A stretch of 39,301 bases of DNA from Bacillota bacterium. GTDB lineage: Bacteria; Bacillota; UBA4882; UBA8346. Of the stretch, positions 15,967-24,713 are shown piece by piece (the stretch's first letter is position 1; the number at the start of each line of letters is the position of its first letter). Under the pieces are notes generated by a model. The model was not told where the DNA came from. It searched no databases and saw nothing but the letters and a program-made list of their open reading frames with translations. The translations under genes and the position numbers were made by a program. The stretch spans positions 1 through 39,301 of the forward strand of contig JAEZFP010000024.1 in the NCBI GenBank assembly GCA_023417475.1, in the 5' to 3' direction.

Positions 15967-17820
15967 TCACCGTCTGCAACAACTGGCTCCGCCGCCTCCG
16001 GCGTTCGCCTGGTATTGGGAAACCTCGCGCTGGATGGCGGGAATATCGACCTGATTGCGGTCGGCAACCGTTTTCACATAGGCGTTGATCATGCCCATCC
16101 AACACTGGAACGTGAAGTCTTGCGATATCTCCAACGCCGGCGTCTCCAATTGGCCGGCGCGCAAATCCAGTTGCCCGCCGTAGGCCGGGAACGTCACCAC
16201 ATTATTGCAGGAGTTCAATTTCTCGGGGATAAATTTAAACTTGGCCTTCATTCCTTTTTGCAGCACCACGACGGCGGGGGCAAATCCTTCGTCATTCACC
16301 GTGATGGTCACTTCCTGAATCCCGGCGACAACCGGCGCCACTTGCACCTGATCGGCGGGGATCCGGCCATTTTGGAACTTGGTGGCCTTCGCTCCGTCGC
16401 TGCAGCAACTGCCGCCGCCGGCAAGATTGGCGTTCGCGCCTTTGTTGTCAGCTTGCAAATCATTGGCGGAAACATTAGCAACGTCGGGAACCACCTTGAT
16501 ATAACTACTGATCATCCCCATCCAACAGGTATAGGCGATCGTTCCTTCCCGATCGGGCGTAAACTCAATGATGTTTTCCCCCGGCGCCAGTCTTTTTTGA
16601 ATATTGTATTGGGGAACTGTTACCGGGTTATTACAGCCGTTGAGATCATCCGCGCTGACCTTGATGATCCAGCGGACCGGAATGCCCTTTTGGACCACAA
16701 ACGGTTGATAGCGTCCCGACGTAAAGGTGGTAGTGACGACTTGAACATTGCCTTCAATCCGGGCGACATTCGCGTTTTGCTGAGCGATCGAGCCCGGAGC
16801 GGCAATCGAGACTCCCGACAGACTTAAGCCCCGTCCCAACATCACCAAACCCAACACCATCACCAATACCGCGCTGACCTTTATCATCCGGTGGGTAAAT
16901 TTCCGGCTCAACAGCGTGCTGACGGCGCCGAAGCCAAACATCAGCGGCACCGTGCCGATACTGAATAAAAACATCGACAGAGCGCCGGCCCAAAAACTAC
17001 CGGTTCCCAACGCGTATAACTGCATCGCTTGCAACGGTCCGCAGGGCATTAAACCGTTGAGCAAACCGACGATAAACGAGCCGCGTTTGCCGTTGTTATT
17101 GTAAATTTGGTTGCCAAATACTTTCGGCATCCGGATCGTTAACCGTTGTAACCACGGAAACGTCCCCAACATATTTAAACCCATGATCACCATAAAAACG
17201 CCGCCAACGATGGCGACAAGCCCTTTGGCCGTTCCCGAGAAGCTGACCACGGCGCCCAACGCGCCGACGATCCCGCCGACGACCGTATAAGAGACGACCC
17301 GGCCCGCGTTATAGAGCAAACTGGGGCGCAACTTGGCAAACCTGGATTCGGTCGGGTCCGTCGTACCGGCGATGCTTTGGGTGAGGTTGATACCGCCGCA
17401 CATCGCGATGCAATGCAAGGACGTGAGCAAACCGATGACAAATAGCATCCCGTAACCCATGGACTGGTCGACTTGGGGAATAAAGTTGAACCCGACGGTC
17501 GACTTGATGATCAGATACAGCGCAAACAGAATGATGCCAATCCCCAGCAGTTGATTGACGGAACGGAACCGTTCCCCCGCGGCGGATTTCGCTTGGACCG
17601 GATCGCCGACCTCATAGCCGAGTTTGACAATGCGGGTTTGGATCGTTTCCAACTGGATTCGTTTTTGGTCAAATTCCACCTTCACCTCGGAGCGGGCCAA
17701 GGAGACCGTAACCGCCGCCACTCCTTCCAACTTGCGCAGACTGTTTTCAATCTTCAACTCACAGCTGGAACAGGTCATGCCGCGTACCGTAAGTACCGCT
17801 GTTAAGATATCGGGTTGCAT
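15967..17820 (-). CDS. HMA - SafE/DsbD-type membrane - double cupredoxin-like fusion protein
   Basis: 617 residues from ATG 17820 (GGAGGG 7 nt upstream; an upstream in-frame ATG lacks a site). Domain order: heavy-metal-associated domain with GMTCSSC (14-20); a six- to seven-helix SafE/TauE or DsbD-type membrane domain (about 90-335) with the paired motifs SLHCIAMCGG (134-143) and GLMPCGP (256-262); then two cupredoxin-like domains (about 357-445 and 502-586), each with a CNN...P...CWMGM set (C396/C432 and C538/C573). Vicinal cysteines C472-C473 in the linker and C614-C615 at the C-terminus add potential metal sites. Likely a copper/silver-handling protein of the envelope. Its promoter carries the same operator as the efflux operon. 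Confidence 0.85.
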   Translation of the reverse strand: MQPDILTAVLTVRGMTCSSCELKIENSLRKLEGVAAVTVSLARSEVKVEFDQKRIQLETIQTRIVKLGYEVGDPVQAKSAAGERFRSVNQLLGIGIILFALYLIIKSTVGFNFIPQVDQSMGYGMLFVIGLLTSLHCIAMCGGINLTQSIAGTTDPTESRFAKLRPSLLYNAGRVVSYTVVGGIVGALGAVVSFSGTAKGLVAIVGGVFMVIMGLNMLGTFPWLQRLTIRMPKVFGNQIYNNNGKRGSFIVGLLNGLMPCGPLQAMQLYALGTGSFWAGALSMFLFSIGTVPLMFGFGAVSTLLSRKFTHRMIKVSAVLVMVLGLVMLGRGLSLSGVSIAAPGSIAQQNANVARIEGNVQVVTTTFTSGRYQPFVVQKGIPVRWIIKVSADDLNGCNNPVTVPQYNIQKRLAPGENIIEFTPDREGTIAYTCWMGMISSYIKVVPDVANVSANDLQADNKGANANLAGGGSCCSDGAKATKFQNGRIPADQVQVAPVVAGIQEVTITVNDEGFAPAVVVLQKGMKAKFKFIPEKLNSCNNVVTFPAYGGQLDLRAGQLETPALEISQDFTFQCWMGMINAYVKTVADRNQVDIPAIQREVSQYQANAGGGGASCCRR

Positions 17821-17886
17821 CGCGTTCCCTCCAAAAAGACTTTCGCTGCCGAAAATCGCCAAATACCGATTTGCTTGATCGGTTCC

Positions 17887-17919
17887 ATTATAAACGGTTT
17901 TTATGAAGAAATCATGAAG
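17887..17919 (-). promoter_or_regulatory. Promoter with two-component operator upstream of the HMA-SafE-cupredoxin gene
   Basis: On the minus strand: CTTCAT (17914-17919), 5 bp, CTTCAT (17903-17908), 10 bp, TATAAT (17887-17892). Direct half-sites on an 11-bp pitch replacing the -35 box are typical of OmpR/PhoB-type activation. The same layout precedes the response regulator gene and the TolC-CusB-CusA operon. The start codon lies about 65 bp downstream. Confidence 0.65.
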
Positions 17920-17990
17920 ACTGGCGATTAAAATAGATCATGTTTGAGCAAACATTTGATAGAACTGGATTTTGGCAATTACGACTCATC

Positions 17991-18037
17991 AAAAAAGAGC
18001 GGCTGTCGAAGTTTTACCAAAACAGCCGCCCTTTTTT
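17991..18037. terminator. Bidirectional intrinsic terminator
   Basis: GCGGCTGT / ACAGCCGC stem flanked by AAAAAA on one side and TTTTTT on the other. It ends the minus-strand efflux operon after the small exported protein and separates it from the HMA-SafE gene. Confidence 0.85.
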
Positions 18038-18053
18038 ACGCTCACCGGATCGT

Positions 18054-18617
18054 CTACATTTTCATATCTTTCATATAGTCGTCATAGTTGCCGCCTTTTT
18101 GTTCCTTCCCGTTCGCTTTCAACAGCTCCGGAAGGGCTTTGCGGTTTTCGCCGCTGACGACCGCGATCTGCCAGTCAAACACCGTCTTGTTCTCCAATTC
18201 CGCCAGCGGAATGCTGAAGTCCACCTTGTTTTGGTCCACCATGATCTCGCTGTTAAAAGCGCGACTGGCTCCGGTCTTCACGTTTTTAACCGTCGTGTTC
18301 CATTTGCCGTTCTGATTGATAACGCTGACGATATAATCGGCGCCAATTTTCGGCCATTTGCCGCCGGTCGCCGGATTGGTGTCGGTATCGATCCCCACCA
18401 TCCAACCGGAATTCTCCTCCAACTTGGCGGGAAGCGCTGCTTTGGTCGTCAGCAGGATGGTCACTTTCTTCGCAAAAAACAACGTATTGAGTTTCGCCGG
18501 GATCAAATAGTCCCGAAACGCCTCGGCCGCCGCGACTTGCGGTGAGGCGACCTGATACCCGAGCGCTCCCAACGCCATGATCCCTAAGAATGATAATGCC
18601 AAAAACCGTTTCTTCAT
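18054..18617 (-). CDS. Small exported protein of unknown function, linked to metal efflux
   Basis: 187 residues with a clear signal peptide (KKRFLALSFLGIMALGALGY, likely cleaved after VAAAEA). The mature part looks beta-rich, with a GIDTDTNPATGGKWP turn, a repeated hydrophobic/polar strand pattern, and a charged tail ending YDDYMKDMKM. The GIDTDTNP segment and strand pattern recall exported beta-sandwich (CBM9-like) domains, but this is only an impression. ATG with AAGGGG upstream. It follows the RND pump gene by about 200 bp, in the same direction and before the terminator, so it is probably part of the metal-resistance operon. Confidence 0.7.
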   Translation of the reverse strand: MKKRFLALSFLGIMALGALGYQVASPQVAAAEAFRDYLIPAKLNTLFFAKKVTILLTTKAALPAKLEENSGWMVGIDTDTNPATGGKWPKIGADYIVSVINQNGKWNTTVKNVKTGASRAFNSEIMVDQNKVDFSIPLAELENKTVFDWQIAVVSGENRKALPELLKANGKEQKGGNYDDYMKDMKM

Positions 18618-18723
18618 CGTGATGAATCCCCTTTCGATTTTGTGAAATTGATTTTGATTTGATTCCTTCGTATCATTACCCCGGATAATTCAGCCCAAGC
18701 TTGATACCGATTGTTTTATGGCG

Positions 18724-18805
18724 CCCCCTCGCTGCGCAATCGCAGAGAGGGGGACGGTAACGAGGAGCAATGAGCACTCCCTGCCGTAAGGGGGGTGAGT
18801 CCCCC
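18724..18805. repeat. Pair of GC-rich intergenic hairpins (REP-like)
   Basis: The first hairpin is CCCCCTC-g-CTGCG-CAAT-CGCAG-a-GAGGGGG (18724-18753); the second is GGGGG-TGAGT-CCCCC (18791-18805). Neither has a T-run, so they are not ordinary terminators. They lie between the RND pump gene and the small exported protein and could limit read-through or protect the upstream mRNA. Confidence 0.45.
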
Positions 18806-18814
18806 AGTTTTCCA

Positions 18815-21800
18815 TTAAACCGTCTCCACCCCGTCTTCCCGGACCAGCGTTGTCAATACCGGCGTCGGCTGGCGCGCCAGCGACCGTTTCCGCCAGAGCA
18901 GATAGATTGCCGGGTACACCGCCAGCTCCATCAGGAACGAAACGAAGATTCCTCCCACCATCGGCGCGGCGATCCGCTTCATCATATCGGCCCCGGTCTC
19001 GGACAACGGCGCCCACATAATCGGCAATAATCCCATAAACATCACCGCCACCGTCATCATCTTCGGCCGGATCCGTTTGACCGCCCCTTCATGAATGGCG
19101 AATTTCAGATCGTCAAGGGTGGTCATTTGGCCTTTTTTGAGCATCCCTTCATATGCAAGATCCAGGTAAAGCAGCATGAACACTCCGGTTTCGGCATCGA
19201 CGCCGAGCAGCGCGATGATCCCGCACCAGACGCCGATCGACAGATTGTATTTGAGCAGGAATAACGCCCAGACCACGCCGATCAACGAGAACGGCACCGC
19301 CAGCAGGATAATGGCCGTCTTGACATAGGACCGGGTGTTGAAATAGAGCAGGAAAAAGATGAGCAACATGGTTAAGGGAATAATCAGCATCATCCGTTCC
19401 TTGACCCGCTCCATCGACTCGTATTGGCCGCTGTAGCTGATGACATAGCCGGGCGGAATCTTGACGTTTTTGGCGATGGTCGCCTTCAATTCCGTGACAT
19501 AACCGCCAATGTCGCGATTGCCGGGATCCACGAAAACGTATCCCGCCAGGCGGCCATTTTCATCACGGATCATCCCCGGGCCGGTGGTTAACCGAATCTC
19601 GGCCAATTGGGACAGCGGGACTTGAGCCCCATCCATGGCCGTAACGTAAACCTGTTGCAGTTTCTCCACCGTGTCCCGTAATTCCCGCGGATACCGCACG
19701 TTAATCGGAAAGCGTTCCCGGCCCTCAATGGTTTGGGTGATATTTTCACCCCCCACCGCGTACATCAGATTCATCTGCACGTCCGCCACGGACAATCCGT
19801 ACCGGGCGATCTCTTCCCGGTTCAATTGAATATCCACGAAGTAGCCGCCGGAAGTCCGTTCCGCGTAGACGCTGCGGGTCCCTTTGATCATTGGCACGTG
19901 TTGCTCGATCTGTTTGCCGATCCGTTCAATCTCGGCGATATCGTCGCCGTAGATTTTGACGCCAACCGGGGTCCGGACACCGGTCGTCAACATATCGATC
20001 CGGCCTTTGATCGGTTGCGCCCACATATTGACTTGACCGGGAATCCGCAGTTCCCGCGTCATCTGAGCCAACAGTTCATCGTAACTGATCCGGTCCGGCC
20101 AGAAGAGCCGGAACGGACCCTTGAAAAATTCCGGCAACGGACTGTACCATTGGCGTTTCTCGCGCCATTGCTCTTCCGGTTTCAAGACGATGGTCGTCTC
20201 CATCATCGAAAACGGCGCCGAATCGGTGGAAGTCTCCGCCCGGCCCGCCTTGCCAAAGACCGAAGCGACCTCCGGGAAGGATTTCAAAATTTTATCCTGG
20301 ACCTGCAGAATTTTCGAGGCTTCCGTCACCGAGATCCCCGGCAGGGTCGTCGGCATATACAGGATCGACCCCTCGTTCAGCGGCGGCATAAACTCGCTCC
20401 CGATCAGGAAAAACACCGGCATGCTCAAGACGAAAATTAAAGCGGCAATAATCATGGTCCGTTTCGGATATTTCAGCACCACGTCGATCACCGGCCCGTA
20501 AATCTTGAATAGCGCCCGCGAGATCGGATGATCTTCCTCGGAGTGAATTTTCCCAACCAACACCCGGTTGGCGATCGGGTTCAACCAACCGGGTTTCACC
20601 TTCAATTTCTTCATCCGGATAAACAGCACCTGAATCGCCGGGACCAACGTAATCGCCAGCAACGCTCCAAAAAACATCGCAAAATTCTTCGTAAACGCCA
20701 ACGGCCGGAACAGCCGTCCCTCAATCCCCTCCAGCGTGAAAATGGGTAAAAAGGAGACTCCAATCACAATCAGGGAGAAGAAGGCAGGACGTCCCACTTC
20801 CTTCATGGAGTCGATCAGCACCTCGCGGTAATCGCCGCGTTCGCCTTGGATCTGCCAATGATGCAGATGCTTATGACCATTCTCAATCATGACGATGGAG
20901 GCGTCGACCATCGCCCCGATGGCGATGGCGATCCCGCCCAACGACATGATATTGGAAGTCAACCCCAGGTACTTCATGGGGATGAATGAAAAGAGCACCG
21001 CAATAGGTAGGGTGACGATCGGCACCATCGCCGAAGGAACGTGCATTAGAAAGATCATGATCACCAACGCGACGACGATCATCTCTTCAAGCAATTTGTT
21101 GCTCAGCGTCTTGATGGATTTTTGGATCAATTCGGAACGGTCGTAGACCGGGACGATCTTCACCCCTTCGGGCAATTTGATCTCGTTTAACTTCGCTTTG
21201 ACCTCTTTAATCACATTCATCGCGTTTTCGCCGTAACGCATCACCACAATGCCGCCAACCGCCTCGCCCAGACCGTTGTAATCGGCGATACCGCGCCGCA
21301 TGTCCGGTCCCATGCTGATTTTGGCCACATCATTGACGGTCACCGGGATCCCGTTCATTGATTTGAGGACAATGGACCCGATATCGTCTTTGCCTTTGAG
21401 ATAACCCCGGACCGTCACCATAAATTCGCGGCCGGCGATATCCAACAGTCGCGCGCCGATCTCTTCGTTGGCGCCGCGAACCGCCTGCACCACATCGCCG
21501 ACGGACAACCGATAGACCGCCAAGGCGTTGGGATCGACCGTAATTTGATACTGATTGACAAATCCTCCGATCGAAGCGACTTCCGACACGCCTTTAACCG
21601 ACTGAAGCGCGTATTTTAGATGCCAGTCCTGAAATTTGCGCAAATCGGCCAAGGAGTTTTTCCCGCTCTGATCCACCAAAGCGTATTGGTAGATCCATCC
21701 CAAGCCGGTGGCGTCCGGCCCCAGTTCCAGCTTGACTCCTTGCGGCAGTTGGGAGTTGACTTTCGAAAGATACTCCATCACCCGGGAGCGGGCCCAATAC

Positions 21801-22105
21801 ACATCGGTGCCGTCCTCAAAGATGATGTAGACATACGAGAAGCCGTAATCGGAAAAAGCGCGGATATCCTTAACCTTCGGCGCGCCCAGCAATGCCGAGA
21901 CGATCGGGTACGAAACCTGGTCTTCAATAATTTGCGGTGGCCGGTCCCAACGGGCGTACACAATCACCTGGGTGTCCGTAAGATCCGGAATCGCGTCCAA
22001 CGGAATCTGGTTGAGCGCCCAGATCGCCCAAAAAACCACCGCGACAACGCCGATGAAAACAAAAGCGCGATTCCGGGCCGACCATTCAATAATCCGTTCA
22101 ATCAT
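18815..22105 (-). CDS. Heavy-metal-efflux RND transporter (CusA/CzcA family)
   Basis: 1096-residue inner-membrane RND pump that expels metal ions, using the proton gradient, through an adaptor and outer-membrane channel. The start IERIIEWSARNR and IPLDAIPDLTDTQVIVY are signatures of the HME-RND family. The key TM4 block GAMVDASIVMIENGHKHL begins at 397, with D401 and E408 corresponding to the proton-relay and HME motifs. CusA-type spacing and the METT segment in the periplasmic domain favour monovalent Cu/Ag over Co/Zn/Cd, as does the Met-rich partner adaptor. ATG 22105 with AGGAAAGGA upstream. 60 nt after the adaptor gene. Confidence 0.93.
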   Translation of the reverse strand: MIERIIEWSARNRAFVFIGVVAVVFWAIWALNQIPLDAIPDLTDTQVIVYARWDRPPQIIEDQVSYPIVSALLGAPKVKDIRAFSDYGFSYVYIIFEDGTDVYWARSRVMEYLSKVNSQLPQGVKLELGPDATGLGWIYQYALVDQSGKNSLADLRKFQDWHLKYALQSVKGVSEVASIGGFVNQYQITVDPNALAVYRLSVGDVVQAVRGANEEIGARLLDIAGREFMVTVRGYLKGKDDIGSIVLKSMNGIPVTVNDVAKISMGPDMRRGIADYNGLGEAVGGIVVMRYGENAMNVIKEVKAKLNEIKLPEGVKIVPVYDRSELIQKSIKTLSNKLLEEMIVVALVIMIFLMHVPSAMVPIVTLPIAVLFSFIPMKYLGLTSNIMSLGGIAIAIGAMVDASIVMIENGHKHLHHWQIQGERGDYREVLIDSMKEVGRPAFFSLIVIGVSFLPIFTLEGIEGRLFRPLAFTKNFAMFFGALLAITLVPAIQVLFIRMKKLKVKPGWLNPIANRVLVGKIHSEEDHPISRALFKIYGPVIDVVLKYPKRTMIIAALIFVLSMPVFFLIGSEFMPPLNEGSILYMPTTLPGISVTEASKILQVQDKILKSFPEVASVFGKAGRAETSTDSAPFSMMETTIVLKPEEQWREKRQWYSPLPEFFKGPFRLFWPDRISYDELLAQMTRELRIPGQVNMWAQPIKGRIDMLTTGVRTPVGVKIYGDDIAEIERIGKQIEQHVPMIKGTRSVYAERTSGGYFVDIQLNREEIARYGLSVADVQMNLMYAVGGENITQTIEGRERFPINVRYPRELRDTVEKLQQVYVTAMDGAQVPLSQLAEIRLTTGPGMIRDENGRLAGYVFVDPGNRDIGGYVTELKATIAKNVKIPPGYVISYSGQYESMERVKERMMLIIPLTMLLIFFLLYFNTRSYVKTAIILLAVPFSLIGVVWALFLLKYNLSIGVWCGIIALLGVDAETGVFMLLYLDLAYEGMLKKGQMTTLDDLKFAIHEGAVKRIRPKMMTVAVMFMGLLPIMWAPLSETGADMMKRIAAPMVGGIFVSFLMELAVYPAIYLLWRKRSLARQPTPVLTTLVREDGVETV

Positions 22106-22165
22106 TTGCTTTGGTCCTTTCCTGTTAGGATATAAGTTGAAATCAATTCAACTTAACCCGTTCGC

Positions 22166-23224
22166 TTAATGGCTCATCATATTGCCCGATGCCGCCTTTA
22201 ATTGGCTTTCCGAATCAATAAAGAAGTTGGCTGAGCTGACGACCTTCTCGCCGATCTTGACCCCGGATATCACCTCGTAAAACCCGGCGGCGCGCCGGCC
22301 CAAGACCAACTCGCGCGGTTGGAAGTAGCCGTCCCCTTTACTGACAAAGGCGATTTGCCGCCCGCCACTGTCGATCACCGCTTCTTCCGGCAACGCGACC
22401 ACCGTGCCGATCGGAACCTCGATATCGATATTGACATAGCTCTGATGGGTAATGGTTTTGGTGGCGTCGGTCAAGATCCGCGCCCGGATGCTCCGGGTCT
22501 CGGGATCAATCACCGTATCCAGCGAATCGACGGTGCCGTAGACCGTTTGACCGCCAAACTCGGAACCGGTGATCCGGGCGCGTTGGCCCGCTTTGACATA
22601 AGATAAATCTTTCTGGTTAACCTGGGCGTAAATCCAAGACCGGGACGTGTTGGCTCCGTCTATCAAACTGTCATCGCTTTGCCCCCGGGCGATCAAGCGA
22701 TTTAATTGCGTTTCCCCATACCCCATGATCTGCAATTTTTTCCGGGCCGAATCCAGTAACAGCTTCGCGGTAGCTTGACCGTCACTCCCGGCGAGACTGC
22801 GATAATAACGATTCGCGCTGAGGAATTCCTCTTGCGCGGCATAGAGATCGGTATCGTGCGAAGTGGTTCCATAGGCGCGAATGGATCGCGTCAATGTTTG
22901 TTGATTGACGATCGCGGTTTTGACCCCAATCAACTGCTGTTTCCTTGGGTCCAGTTGAATTTGTTGGTAACCGGGGACATTGTCGGCTTCCGGCGTTGAC
23001 TCGCCCATGTCCATTCCCGGCATCGAACCCATATCCATGCCGCTCATCCCGGCGTTATTGTCATCCATACCGGACATGGCGTCATCCTCCCCCATGGTCA
23101 TTACGGCCATCGAATCGCTGTCGGCTTTGCTTTGGGGCTTAAAGTACCGATAACCGACAAGACCAACCACCAATGCCAGGACAACCGACCCGCTGATCAA
23201 TATCACTTTCCACTTGGTCTTCAT
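22166..23224 (-). CDS. CusB-type periplasmic adaptor with Met-rich N-terminus
   Basis: 352 residues from ATG 23224 (GGGAGG upstream; its ATGA overlaps the stop of the TolC-like gene). One N-terminal membrane anchor (about 7-24) is followed by a methionine- and acid-rich stretch at about 39-73 with a dozen Met residues in MxM and GMDMG patterns, as expected for Cu(I)/Ag(I) binding. The rest follows CusB adaptors: a short TDLYAAQEEFLSA helical segment, the WIYAQVNQKDLSYVKAGQ barrel, TRSIRARI, and a membrane-proximal domain. The N-terminal lipoyl half is not obvious, so this is a shortened adaptor. It links the RND pump to the TolC-like channel. Confidence 0.88.
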   Translation of the reverse strand: MKTKWKVILISGSVVLALVVGLVGYRYFKPQSKADSDSMAVMTMGEDDAMSGMDDNNAGMSGMDMGSMPGMDMGESTPEADNVPGYQQIQLDPRKQQLIGVKTAIVNQQTLTRSIRAYGTTSHDTDLYAAQEEFLSANRYYRSLAGSDGQATAKLLLDSARKKLQIMGYGETQLNRLIARGQSDDSLIDGANTSRSWIYAQVNQKDLSYVKAGQRARITGSEFGGQTVYGTVDSLDTVIDPETRSIRARILTDATKTITHQSYVNIDIEVPIGTVVALPEEAVIDSGGRQIAFVSKGDGYFQPRELVLGRRAAGFYEVISGVKIGEKVVSSANFFIDSESQLKAASGNMMSH

Positions 23225-24504
23225 GATTTTTCCTCCCAACGTAGCGTGTTTACCGTATAAAAATCAAGATAAACCCGTTCCTCCATCACTCGTTGTTTGG
23301 CTTGCTCCAATCCTGACTGCGTATCGTACAACGCTTGCAAGGTTTCGATCAATTCGTTAAACCCGATCCGGCTGATCTGATAATCCTTTAACGCCACATC
23401 AAATGCCTGTTGAGTGCCGCTTTTGATCGTATTTTGGTAGAGCGGCAAGACTTCGTTAGCCTTTTGCAACGCCAAATACCGGGCCCGAACGGTTTGAACG
23501 ATCCGGTTCTCAACAGCGGCGCGCTCCAATGAAGTCGCTGCTTTCATGGCGTCGGCACTCCCGACTAACGGACCTTGCTTGGTCTGATAAAACAGGGGTA
23601 ACGGGATGGCTACTCCGACCGAATAGGTTTTGGCGCCATTGGTCATCGTATTGAGCTTGGCTTGTAACGTAAAATCCGGCAAAGACTCCAAACGCATGGT
23701 GTTGGCTTCCGCCGCCATCCGCCGTTCCATTGCTTGTTGCATCAACAGCTCCGGAAAATTGGCCCGGACTTTTTCCGTGACATCTTGTTCCGCCGGCAGC
23801 TTTCCCAATGACGCGAATTGATAGGTGAAGACCGTCCCCTTGGGAATCGCCTGGCCCAACAGGGCGGTTAAATCCGCAACCATTTTGGCCCGCTCGGCTT
23901 CCATAGCCAAGCGATCTGTCGTAACCATGGCGCGCAAGTTGTTGGTCCGGATAAACTCCGACAGCGTCGCTTTGCCGTTGGTGTATGCGGCGGCGATCAC
24001 CGCGCCCAAAACCTCCAGCTGCTTTTGTTTCTTGGCTTCAACCGCCAAACGCGCGTCCAGCGTGGCGATTCCGTAATACATCAACCCAATGTCTTTTTGC
24101 AAATCCGCCACTTTCATGCGATAGGTCTCCCGGGCGAGGTCCGCTTCGGCTTGCGCTTTGGCGGCGGCCGCGTCCAGCTTGCCGGGGAACGGCACCATCT
24201 GGATCCATGAAAAAGCAAATCCTTGGGTCATTGGTTTCATGGTTGACCCGAGCGGATTGTCCATTGATTCAATCATCAGTTCCGGATCCGGTAAACTGGC
24301 CGCGGGCGAAAGCTTTAACAGCGCGGCGTCGGATTGTTTTTGGGCGGCTGCGATCCCGGGATTGTTCGCAAGCGCCGCCGCAGTCAACGCTGTTAAACCG
24401 GCCGGTTCGGTAGTTGGGGCCGCCGCCCACGCGACACGGGCCGCCAACAGCAACAACAGCGTGACGCATAAATTGGTTTTAATAAACTTGAAAGCCATGG
24501 CCAT
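23221..24504 (-). CDS. TolC-family outer-membrane efflux protein
   Basis: 427 residues from ATG 24504 (AAGGAAAG upstream). The signal peptide (TNLCVTLLLLLAARVAWA) is followed by two long repeats of coiled-coil helices typical of TolC/OEP proteins: the first with ALTAAALANNPGIAAAQKQ, then SWIQMVPFPGKLDAAAAKAQ, and the second starting near VRANFPELLMQQAMERR with VGVAIPLPLFYQTKQ. The pattern SWIQMVPFPGKL with Met residues is common in CusC-like partners of HME pumps. Its presence implies an outer membrane. First gene of the efflux operon; coupled to the adaptor by a 4-nt ATGA overlap. Confidence 0.9.
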   Translation of the reverse strand: MAMAFKFIKTNLCVTLLLLLAARVAWAAAPTTEPAGLTALTAAALANNPGIAAAQKQSDAALLKLSPAASLPDPELMIESMDNPLGSTMKPMTQGFAFSWIQMVPFPGKLDAAAAKAQAEADLARETYRMKVADLQKDIGLMYYGIATLDARLAVEAKKQKQLEVLGAVIAAAYTNGKATLSEFIRTNNLRAMVTTDRLAMEAERAKMVADLTALLGQAIPKGTVFTYQFASLGKLPAEQDVTEKVRANFPELLMQQAMERRMAAEANTMRLESLPDFTLQAKLNTMTNGAKTYSVGVAIPLPLFYQTKQGPLVGSADAMKAATSLERAAVENRIVQTVRARYLALQKANEVLPLYQNTIKSGTQQAFDVALKDYQISRIGFNELIETLQALYDTQSGLEQAKQRVMEERVYLDFYTVNTLRWEEKS

Positions 24505-24583
24505 CTCTCTTTCCTTCAATTTTGAAACTCACTTCCAACACCAACACCGCTTACCCTGCGCGGCGACCAGCTTCAGTGATTTA

Positions 24584-24616
24584 AGCATACCGGATCAAGC
24601 TTAAACCAACCTGAAA
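24584..24616 (-). promoter_or_regulatory. Promoter with two-component operator upstream of the TolC-CusB-CusA operon
   Basis: On the minus strand: TTTCAG (24611-24616), 5 bp, TTTAAG (24600-24605), 10 bp, TATGCT (24584-24589). The half-sites sit inside a longer 11-bp-pitch direct repeat, AGGTTGGTTT twice (24603-24612 and 24614-24623). Half-site and -10 spacing are the same as at the response regulator and HMA-SafE promoters. The start codon is about 80 bp downstream. Confidence 0.6.
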
Positions 24617-24650
24617 CCAACCTTAAAATAAACTGAGAATTACGGGTGAT

Positions 24651-24690
24651 TAAAAAGGCCACCCGGTGTTACCAGCAACACCGGGTGGCC
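24651..24690 (-). terminator. Intrinsic terminator of the two-component operon
   Basis: Perfect 14-bp stem GGCCACCCGGTGTT / AACACCGGGTGGCC with a 6-nt loop, followed on the minus strand by TTTTTAATC. It separates the sensor kinase from the efflux operon promoter. Confidence 0.9.
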
Positions 24691-24713
24691 TAGAAATAAT
24701 TCAAATCCCACGA

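Noticed and set aside
15828..16067. Minus-strand 79-codon open frame overlapping the end of the HMA-SafE gene
   Set aside because: Its start lies inside the larger gene in another frame, with no ribosome binding site; probably fortuitous.
15731..17862. HMA-SafE start at the upstream ATG 17862
   Set aside because: ATG 17820 has GGAGGG at the right distance; the extra 14 codons precede this site and lack one of their own.
19733..20440. Long plus-strand open frames within the RND pump gene
   Set aside because: They are antisense shadows of a GC-rich conserved gene, without start signals.
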